Part shown: positions 54,836 through 64,000 of the stretch, piece by piece
How positions within the stretch are numbered: position 1 is the stretch's first letter
How the letters are laid out: every line of letters starts with the position of its first letter
The notes under the pieces: model-generated
What the model was told of the DNA's origin: nothing
Seen by the model: the letters and a program-made list of their open reading frames with translations, nothing else
The model's database searches: none
Position numbers and translations under genes: made by a program
Origin: Pipra filicauda
Taxonomy: Eukaryota > Chordata > Aves > Passeriformes > Pipridae
Assembly (NCBI RefSeq): GCF_003945595.2
Contig: NW_024104301.1
Coordinates: 868,001 to 932,000 of the forward strand
Reading direction: 5' to 3'
Length of the DNA stretch: 64,000 nt

Positions 54836-56722
54836 CAAAGGAAAAAACAGTGTGAAATAAAAGTTGGATAACAGAGTGGGTTTTAAATGTTCTGGTTAAG
54901 ATATTTTCTAATCCTGTTTATTTTTCTAAGAGAAGCATGGGGGTGTATTAGCACAGAGCAGAGAGGAGGAGCTGCTTTGGAGTGTTGATGCCACCACCTC
55001 AGCACACAAAATAATCTGTTCTGTACTTCATGAGGAGGCTTTTTTGGAGGGTTCCAGGGAGCAAGTTCCTCTGCCCTGTGGATGGAGCTGGATTTGGCTG
55101 CAATCAGCCTTGCTGGTAGCTGGTCTTTTCTGTGACTGCCATTTCAGCTCAAACTTGCCTTTCAGGAGTCATTTTACGGCTGTTTTGGTTTTGAGGAAAA
55201 TGCAAATGTTACCAAAGGAGTGGACTGGACAGAGATGCTGGATTTTTGCAGCCCTGAGAATGCGAAGTGGCCAGCTCGGATCTCTGGGGCAGTAACACAC
55301 AGAGCTGACCTGGCCTTGCAGGGTCTTTATTTGCAACTGCAGAGCTGAGCAGCCAGGCAGGCTGGGCAAACTGCCCTCAGACATCCTGCCACTGCCTGTT
55401 GCATCCCTGGTACCCAGCTGACAAATAATATGTATATTTTGTAACATGATGGTACAAACTCTGCACGAGACAAGGAGTTCTCTGTGATCAGAGAACTTCC
55501 AGCTTGGAACTGGGCTCCAGCATTTGTTTTGAACCTCCCTGTTAAACAACCGGATGCTGAGCTTTTTCGTTAATGTCCAGTTAATCCTTCCTTAAGCATG
55601 ATTCACATTGCCCTAATCCAAAGCTACTGCACTGCAGAGCGTGGAAGCTGTGAAAGGAACTTTTCATTAATTGTTCACTCACTCTTTCTGTGTGACTTCT
55701 GTTTCCTTCGCAGTGTTTTTGTTTGCAGCTCGATCTCGTACCCATTTCAGCCAGTAATAAAAATTCACATTGACTTAACTGGGTGTTGCCAGTGTTAACT
55801 GTATTTTCCACAGAAATTCCTGCTGTTGCTAGCCTGCATTCAGTGTTGTTCACTTAGTGGAGGAAATTGTGCCTAATAAATAAGAAAAGATGTGTGCTTG
55901 AGGGAACCGTGGCCACTGGTTTCTTACATTGCTTTCACTGCTTGATTACACAGAGTTGGGTAACAATTGGGATTCTTAGGGGAAAATTAAGATTAATAGT
56001 ACTTTAGACTCAGAAACTTGCCTTTAAATTTTTCTGAGAAGTACCTACAATGTATCAGGGATGGCATTAAGAAAACCAGTGGCATGTAATTGTGACAGTC
56101 TGAGTGTGTTTTGTCTTGTTGTCTGTAAAATAAGCGCAATTGAAATCCTGTCTCAGAAGAGCAATGAGTATTCATGCACTAACAACTGGGGGTTCTTGTT
56201 TTATCAACAGTTAGTTGCTTGCAGAGAGGAAAAGTATTGAGGAGTTGATTTTGTGCTGTGCAGGGTTCCTGGAAGAATGATGATGTACAGCATTTTAACG
56301 TGCTTTCTCCCATCATTTCCCCCTCCTCCTTCTGTGCTCACTCTCCTCTTAAAGCTGCCGAATCTGGTCTCTTTCGGATTTGTGGGAAAATTAATTGTGT
56401 GTGACTTAAGAGCTCTGCCTACTCTTAATTGAAGGCATAGAGGACTGAAGCTTTGAAGAAAGCATAATTTTTCCCTAAATGTTTCCCAGTCATTTGAACT
56501 GAGTAGATGTTAATGAAAACCAGCATTAAAACAGACAAACAAACACCCCCCCCAGAAAAAAAAAATAAAAATCAGCTGAATAAAGCCCATTCCTGTCACA
56601 TACTCACTAGACCATTCTCCAGTGCCCTTTGAAATAGGCAGCACCTGGCCCCAGTGGTACAGAAGTGTTTCAGCTGCGAGTTACAGTGGGTAAAAACTCA
56701 GCATTCTTTTTCTAACTTTCAG

Positions 56723-57177
56723 ATGCAAAAAGAAAACGCAGCACAGACAGCTATTCATCAGATTCGTGGTTAGACATGGATGAAGAATCTTGTGATGCCC
56801 ATCTCCAGGAGGAGAAGGATGACAGCTTGGATAAGAACTCCAAATCCTTGGTGGATGGCTCCTCCTCACCCAACAGCACACACTCAGAAGGGAAGGAGGC
56901 TGCAGGAAGGAAACAAAAAGCCACAGTAATGAGGTACCTGAAAAGAACTTTGTCCAACGAGTCAGATGACAGCGTAAAATCAACGACCCCCACGGACTAT
57001 CCCAAAACACCCACGGGGTCTCCAGCTACAGAAGTTTCAACCAAATGGACTCACCTCACAGAATTTGAACTGAAGGGTTTAAAAGCCCTGGTGGAAAAGC
57101 TTGAATCTCTCCCAGAGAACAAGAAGTGTGTTCCAGAAGGCATCGAAGACCCGCAGGCTCTCCTAGAGGACATGAAG
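56723..57177 (+). CDS. KDM2B: KDM2B coding exon 8 of window (post-JmjC linker)
   Basis: This 455-bp exon lies between CTTTCAG (AG 56721-56722) and a GTGGGT donor at 57178. It completes the Asp codon and encodes 151 residues. The first part, starting [20 protein letters not shown], is rich in Ser, Asp and Glu and has diverged from mammals. Then come [39 protein letters not shown] and [20 protein letters not shown], followed by [20 protein letters not shown] and K, all strongly conserved in KDM2B. The exon links the JmjC domain to the CxxC finger beyond the window. Reading through the donor would add VGVMAC and stop at 57198. The first residues (KRKR) look like a basic patch, which human KDM2B (PRKTS, as I recall it) does not have in full. 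Confidence 0.97.
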
Positions 57178-59436
57178 GTGGGTGTCATGGCTTGCTGAGC
57201 CACACAAACTGTATTCTGCGGGCACAGGAGTCAGCAGGAGAGCAGAAAGCAAAGTTCTGCCTCAGAGGGGTGGCAGCTGGTGTGTGGTGACCAGCTCCTG
57301 TCAGGCTGCTGTGCCACAGAGAGGGAGATCATCCCTCTACCCAAAGCCATCTCTGCTCCGGGAGGTGGCTGTTTGCAGCCTGATTGAAGTGACAGGCCCT
57401 TCTGACTGTCAGAGCAGTGGCCAGAAGTTTAAATCCTCTCATAGTTCAGCACTTGTTACGTCCCATGTGTAAATACTATACTTCAAAAAGTCTGTTTATC
57501 ATTATAGTCATAATCTGCCCCTTTTGGTCTACCGTCTTCCTGGCTTACACCTCGTTAGCTGACACATGCAAAATGTAAATACTGGATTGCAGCTCAGAAG
57601 ATAGATTGTCTAATACTCCCTGTTGCTTTTTTTTACTTTCACCTTTTTCATTTTCCTTTCCTCCATTGCCCTCTATAGGTTGATAATTATTCTCCACTGG
57701 TACAATATACAGCTTTTGGAGATGGTGTGAGGAGGGAGTGCTCACTAGTGCCACAACTTCTCTTTATATTTTTAGTCTGTGTACAGTAGGGGTTTTCAGC
57801 TACATATTTTCTGTACAAAAATGCTCTGTAAGACACAATCTGAGGGGGAGAATACATGTTTATGTGGTAAATGGGGAGCCTGTACTTTTTTAGTGCAAGT
57901 AGTGTAACAGCTGCTTAGAAGGGCTCAAAGCCAGTTGGAGAAGGCTGAACATGTGCAGTGAAACCATATTCCATGATCTTGGAGCTTGGAAGTGTGATAC
58001 ACGGCACTCGTTTTGGGAAGCCACAAGAGCTCAGAAATTATCTTCTTGTCAAATCAGCCACTTTGTACATGAAAGTGGACACGTGCCCAAAGTTGTGGCT
58101 GTGGATTCACTGGCTTGCTTTGGGATCAGTCATCTTCTAACAGGAAATCAAAAGGAAGCTTCAAGACCAGGAGTTGAGTTTGTGGTGAAGCAGAATGGTA
58201 GTGCTGCTTCTCCAAGCTTAATGCACAGACCAATTTTCATTTAAAAATAAGTGAAATCCAGGGAGGGATAGAACACATAATAACTGCTGCAGATGTTCAG
58301 TGTGCTCATGCTCCCTCTTTTGATGACATACTCCAGTGTGCTGAGACATCTTCCTAGAGCACAGCAAGGTACCATATGGGAATCTGGTTTAAAGCTCTGT
58401 GTGGGAGTATCTGTTTTCTTACTCCTCTCCAGAGCAGTGGATTCACTGACTACAGAAAGAGAGAACTGCAAATGGACATTTAAAAAAAAGGCCCACATCA
58501 CCTTTTAGGTGATACTGTGCTTTAACTGGTATGAAGTGGGCACCTGCCAGTTTATTGTGTGCATCTTGCAGAGTTACAACCTTGATGTTCCATCTCCTTT
58601 GATAACTTCCTGCTTCTAAACTTTCTCCCCTTGCCAGCACACACTGTAACCATCAGGATGTATCCCAACATCTGGATATTGATGGTTCCCTGCTGGTTAA
58701 AGAGCCCATGACCACATCTAAACACCGTGGATGCTGCAAAATTGTTTTCCCTGGAATCACCTCTGTATGTTTGGCGAGTCTGTGACAGATTAGTCAGAGC
58801 AAGACCTTTTTAAAACCTAATTAACTCAAACATCTTCTTGAACAGTGTCTAAAGAACAGTTAAAGAATTTTCTTAGCCATCCTTTTTACAATATTGGCCC
58901 ACATTTAAGTCAGCCCTCAATTTTCAGAGTGAGAATTAGTACAGCATAGTAAATTCATTAAAACCCATATATTCTGCTTCCTCCATTACTCCCTACGGGT
59001 GCACAATCCACTTCCCAGGTGCTCTGAAGGAATTGTAGCAGTTGTACTCAGGTCAGGGATTGCTTGAATACATTTCCTCTCAGGTCTGAAGGGGAGTCCA
59101 GCATTCCAGCACAGGCCTTCTCTTTGCTCCTCAGCAAATTGTCTGAGGCAGCCACTGACAAGGTGTGTCCCATTCCCATCTACTTCTGGGACAACAAGTC
59201 ACTCCTTTCCACCACTGTGTTCACTGACATGGTAGAGATCAGCGTAGTGGAGCCAAAGCATCCAATCTCCTTGGAGCAGGAAATTTGTTTTATTGAGTTT
59301 ATTTGCTTTCAAAAAAAATAACCAGACCCATGTGTGTCAGTGTATGTTTAGAGCTTCCACCTTCAAAGGATGGAGGAGCTGCCAAGTGACAGATTTGAGC
59401 CCCTGAGCATACATCCAGCATAATGGTCCTTGCAGG

Positions 59437-59573
59437 ATTCCCATGTTCCTTGGTGTAAGGATGCAGCTATTCAGTATTTCATTCCCATGTTCCTTGGTGT
59501 AAGGATGCAGCTATTCAGTATTTCATTCCCATGTTCCTTGGTGTAAGGATGCAGCTATTCAGTATTTCATTCC
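59437..59573. repeat. 44-bp perfect tandem repeat, three copies
   Basis: Three identical back-to-back copies (59437-59480, 59481-59524, 59525-59568) begin ATTCCCATGTTCCTTGGTGT. Five bases of a fourth copy follow. No differences between copies were found by eye, so the array is young or recently homogenised. Confidence 0.97.
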
Positions 59574-59949
59574 ATCCTTGCTCTTCCGTGTGTGTCAGGT
59601 ACATCCCTCTGTTCAGCCCCTGAGCTGAACACAGGGAATGTTCCCTTGGGGTTCCCAGGGATCCTCATCCTGTGCTTCCCACGTGGTAATGGATGAGCTG
59701 CTGTTATCACAGGGAGGGAACTGGGGTGCAAAGAGATTAGGATAAGAGTGACCATAATTTTGGCTACTGGCTTTTCGTGCCACAGATGGGATTTTCAGAA
59801 AAGTGAGTGTTATTTAACAATGATACCTGCAAAAGATGAGTGTAATTATAGTGAAACTGTAATTGCTTAACGTTTCTGCAGAGAAGTTCTGATCTTTAGC
59901 ATCCAGATCCCGGGCCAGGAGTGAGGAAGAGCAGGAACACACCATTCAT

Positions 59950-60030
59950 AACTGCCCGTGGAAACTTGATTTAAAAGATTTTGCCCTGTGCCACATAGAG
60001 ACATAATGGCAGAGGAAGAAATACAGTCCA
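59950..60030 (+). repeat. possible MIR-like SINE fragment
   Basis: GATTTTGCCCTGTGCCACAT, then AGAGACATAATGGCAGAGGA and AGAAATACAGTCCA resemble the MIR 3' order (gacttgcccaaggtcacacagc, agtggcagagccgggattcgaacc). Weak match. Confidence 0.4.
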
Positions 60031-63000
60031 TTTTTCCAGAATGGTATTTATCTCCTTGACCACTGAATCATGTTCCCTCTTACTTTGCTACTAGTTTTCC
60101 AAGCTGTACAGATAATAACGAGGGGGTTTTGCTGATAGCATCAGCAGTGGAGTGAGCAAAAGCCTGGCCCCTTTACCTCACCCTGACGAATATCCAGAGC
60201 ATCAGTCATCTGTGGGACTGAATGGAGGTAGGAATCCTGCAGAGGCTGTGCAGATGATCCATGCTGGGACTGTATCTGGCTTTACTCACAAGGTTTATTT
60301 CATGGGCAACCCAACTTTCGGGCATGCAATGTATTAATAATGCATCCTATTAAAAGTACCCTTTTAGTGCACCCATTTGAGAGTTATTTTTAACAAATGC
60401 ATAGCAAGAACATGCTCTGACAAAGTCTGAAAGCTCTTGGTCTGCTTGGAAAGTCTTAAACAAGTTTCTTCCTGAAGAAAATAAATCTGTGTTTATTGTA
60501 GCACTTTTATTTCTTAATGAAATACACTCTGGAACTTTTCTGTATGACATTCAAGTCTGTCTTTGTGCTTCAGGAAGATAATTAATGTTTTCAGAAGACA
60601 GGATATGGGTAGTTAAACTGGAGAAAGGAAACCATTTTATTCAGTGATGTGAAGTTTCACAGAACTAATCGGGGTAGCTCACAAAGAATCCATGCTTTGC
60701 CAGCTGAGCCAGAATATAGTAGAGGATGGGTGACTGGATTACTGCTCTTAGTGGCAAATACAACTACAGCTATTTAATGTCAAGTAGGTGAGACTTTTTG
60801 CAGTAAAGTAATTTATTTTCCTTATGAGAAGGGAGACTGAAAACTAAACTAAGCCTGTGTAAATTCCTTGCACATCATCTGAGCTCCAAACTAACTGCAG
60901 CTGTCTGGTGGGGACACAGCAATCCAGAAGTGCCAACTGCTGCCTCTGCAGATTGAGAACCCATTTATCACCGTGATCGATGGAGTGCAGCAGCACCAGG
61001 GAGGCTTCTGGGCAGAGTGTAACAGCCTGTCTTGGGGAGCAGGTCAGTCCTTCCCTGAGCTCAAACAAGGAGTTAAATCCCTGCTGGCACTGCATCGCCT
61101 GAGTCCTGCATTAAGCACCGCAGGAGCTTCTCAGAGGCCTCCACAGAGATTCCCAAAGCAGCGTTCACTCCATGGCAGATGCATCCGAGCCATCGGCTGA
61201 GGAGGTGCCACACACTATCCAAGTGTCTGGGGAGTCACTGTGTGAGCAGGAATGTGAGGGGAAAGGGTTGGACAGATGAAGATTCCCTCCCTGGGAGTGC
61301 TCAGCTGGCCCCGCTGCAGAAGGACAGAGGGCATGGCACTGCAGTTGTGGGCAGGGGGAGCAGCCCGAAGTCACTGCTGCCGTTGTCCTCACATCCTTGC
61401 TGGTGCTGATACTGTTGGAGGCACGTGCAGCCTCAGTCACACCTTGTTTGCCAAATATACATGCCCTGAAATGAAGTATAAGTAGTGCAACAACTCCAGC
61501 TCTCAAATGAAAAATTAAATCTCAGCTGACCTGTTAGAAAAGTACCTACTGAGATACTTTTGAGTAGGATGAGAAAGAGAGGCAGGAAAAAAAGTCACTG
61601 AGAGGTAATTGTACTTAGATGGTGGCCTGGGGGATTGGAGGAGTTTCATCATGTGGCTTCTCCACTTCATATTTAGCTACCAGCCAGTATTTCAGCGTAT
61701 CAAAGATGCAGCTGGGGTGGGCTCATGCATGGAGAAGAGAATGGAGAGGTAACCATCGTACTCCTTGGTGTAGTTTGCACCCCACATCACAGGGCAGGTA
61801 GGGCTGAGCAGACCTTTGATCGTGGCAGTGTGCAGCCCACACTAAACACACTGCCAGGGATCCTTGCCCATGTGCAGCCTCTGATTTCCACACACAACGT
61901 TTCTGTGTGTTGCCAGCAGGATGGGAATTCCTTTGTGCTGTTGGGGCACAGGATTGTGAGATCTGCCTCCTCATAATGCCACAGACCTTCCCCACTTCAA
62001 AGCAAAAACGCTGCCCTTCTCCAGAAGGGCCTGTGCAAGTCCATTAGGGCAGAAGAAACTCAGTTTGAAGAACAGAGTTTGTCAAATATCCGCAACTCCT
62101 TGGCAGCAGGAGAAGATTCTTGTGCAAGACAGATGATATCTACTGAAATATGTTCTTACTTTTTCTTGCCAAGAAATCTTACCCCTTTTCTCATCCTGAT
62201 GACAGGAAAAAAAACTCCCTCTACTGAATGCATTTCAGGGGAGTCGTTCCTTGCTGTGCTTTTGAAATTAATGGCTAAGCTGAATTCTTACATAGTTAAT
62301 CAGCTTCTTTCCTCCATACCTGCTGTTGTCACCACAGCCCTCAAGTGTAATGAATGGGGCCGCCGTGTGCTGGAGGAGCATCATGTTGTTTCTCTAACTG
62401 GAGCCCCATGGCTTTTCTTTATCTTCTTTTTTTCCCCTTGTTTTTAAGCAGGTGAACAAAAATCTGCCTCCTCCAGCCTGTTGTGCTCTGACACTTGACG
62501 CTCCAGTCAGTGCAACTGTGGCTCTGCTGCGCAGACAGCCGTTGTTTTCAGCTGCCTGAGATGATAAGCTGCCATAGTTTTACATTTCTCCTTGGATAAT
62601 ATTTTCACGTGATACATATGATAACAAGAAACCTTCATTACCTTGCCAAGTTCTTGGAATATACTCTGCTTTCTATTGAACTCCGAGTCTCTGACAGTTG
62701 TTAGTGGAAACGTTAAGGTTTTCTGTCTTACAGGCTTTCAAATCTAAGAGTAGCAAAATCAAAAGGGAATTAATTTGTCCTTTGTTTATATGGCTCTCAA
62801 GCGCTGCCTTGTTCTGGAGATTTTTTGGTTTTGCAATGAGATTACAAAATCCTCTCTGTTTTTAGGATGGAAAACTAACTTTCAGAATGTGGTCACAGTT
62901 CAGTTAATGCAGTGATCCCTCTCAAAATAAAATGGACATGAGCAAAGAGGTGCTCACTTAACCCCCAAGAGTTAATATGCCAGTGATTAGTCCACAGGTA

Positions 63001-64000
63001 AGAGTTGGTGGGTGTGGCACTGGAGGAGCACAGGGCTGCAGGTACAACACAGACTCTGCATCACAATCAGGGTGGGGCAAGCTGGGTTTTACTCCTGACC
63101 TTTGCAAACCCCTGAGTGCAGCCCCAGCACCAGGCTGATAACCTGGGCTTGTAGTGGTATTGCTTATTTTGGTCACTGGTGCTGCTTTCGGCCTAACCAG
63201 TGCCCAGAGCAGCCTCGCTGGTGTGATGTGTCTGAGGGAGCAGTGCTGGGCTGGTGCTGTGCTGTTCATTAGTAACACAGCTCTCGTTTAAGCACAGGCT
63301 GGGGAATTGGGCTGAGTGTGACAGGTTGTCTGAGCTCCAGGGAGAAAGCCAGCCCCAGGGACACTCATCCAAACGCAGGCTCTTGGGGACTGGAACATGC
63401 CATCGTACCCTGGGCTTTAGTTGGATGATTACAGATGAATTCAAGTGCACTTCCTATTAAAACAATTACTGTATTTTAAGCTCTTTTTGTATAGTGTGTG
63501 AAATTTCTAATTACTAGAGCTCTGCACTGGGGACTGACAGAGCCTGGTGCCTGTTGTTGGCTAATTAAGCTTTTTTCATATACTTGGGAGCAGCACCATT
63601 GAACTTCATTGGGGTTATCTCCTAAATATTCTGTTGAGGCAATTTCCAACCTGCAATTCTTGTTTGTTCTACTGAGCATTTTTTTCTTTTGCCTTTAACC
63701 TGTTAGTGCTGATTTGGGCTCCAGTTTTCAGCAGCACAGCAGAATCCTCCTTCCGACTCGTTTTTTGTTTTCATTTCTTCTTTTTTCAGCCACCAGATGA
63801 AGAGCTTTGCAGTTAAGTTAGTGAGCACATAGGGAGTCATGGGAAGTGAGCATGGACTGTTCCCAGCTGCACAACTGAGTACACTTAAACAGAGTGTTTT
63901 ACCACCTCTGTGTTGAGTTACTGGTCATGGGAGTGATTCACAGTGGGAGCTGTGTCAGCCAGTGCAGCCCACTCACGAGATTTCTAGAACAGTGCAGCAA

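Larger units (their letters stand above)
49312..56722 (+). other. KDM2B: KDM2B intron, 7.4 kb
   Basis: Donor GTGAGT to acceptor CTTTCAG. It contains two MIR-like fragments (53225-53305 plus, 54625-54835 minus), a T23 tract (53836-53858) and A/C simple runs near 56541-56575. No exon was seen. Confidence 0.85.
57178..64000 (+). other. KDM2B: KDM2B intron (5' part)
   Basis: From donor GTGGGT to the window end. The next KDM2B exon (the block beginning NVLKEHADDDP and leading into the CxxC finger) was looked for and is not present. The stretch contains the perfect 44-bp x 3 tandem repeat (59437-59573) and a weak MIR-like fragment (59950-60030). The remainder is ordinary intron. Confidence 0.8.

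Noticed and set aside
57200..64000. Next KDM2B exon (before the CxxC finger)
   Set aside because: Searched by eye for the NVLKEHADDDPSLAITGVP block in all plus frames and not found, so it must lie past 64000.

Overview
The window is a piece of vertebrate nuclear DNA, most likely from a bird. It lies entirely inside one large plus-strand gene, the lysine demethylase KDM2B (FBXL10/JHDM1B). Eight GT-AG exons can be read and joined in frame between 4129 and 57177 (1,279 coding bases, about 426 residues). They encode the segment just before the JmjC domain, the whole Fe(II)/2-oxoglutarate JmjC core, and the Ser/Glu-rich linker after it. The paralog call is KDM2B rather than KDM2A because of blocks such as [23 protein letters not shown] and [15 protein letters not shown]. 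The first coding exons lie upstream of base 1. The CxxC, PHD, F-box and LRR exons lie beyond base 64000. The bird assignment rests on compact introns, very few interspersed repeats, a CR1 retroposon tail at about 41.45-41.65 kb and near-identity of the protein to amniote KDM2B. A reptile cannot be excluded.

Layout: 1-4128 is intron; exon 4129-4175; a 15.9 kb intron with decayed MIR-like SINE pieces and simple repeats; exons 20122-20300 and 23043-23149; a 9.3 kb intron holding the most interesting DNA of the window; exons 32462-32555 (HxD iron ligands) and 33405-33558; a 9.3 kb intron with the CR1 tail; exon 42892-43007 (distal iron ligand); exon 49185-49311; exon 56723-57177; then intron to 64000, with a perfect 44-bp x 3 tandem repeat.

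The 23150-32461 intron contains a strong CpG island (about 27.75-29.3 kb) with an imperfect GC-rich minisatellite inside it. It also holds a smaller CpG-retaining patch with a TATAAAAA box (25.6-25.9 kb), a poly-T/poly-A hairpin-prone segment (31.53-31.68 kb) and another CpG-retaining stretch against the next exon (32.1-32.4 kb). The simplest reading is an intragenic promoter inside the part of KDM2B that encodes the JmjC domain. Transcripts from it would lack the N-terminal part of the domain. This is inference. No second protein-coding gene, tRNA, rRNA or CRISPR array was found, and the many short open frames in the introns are at chance level.
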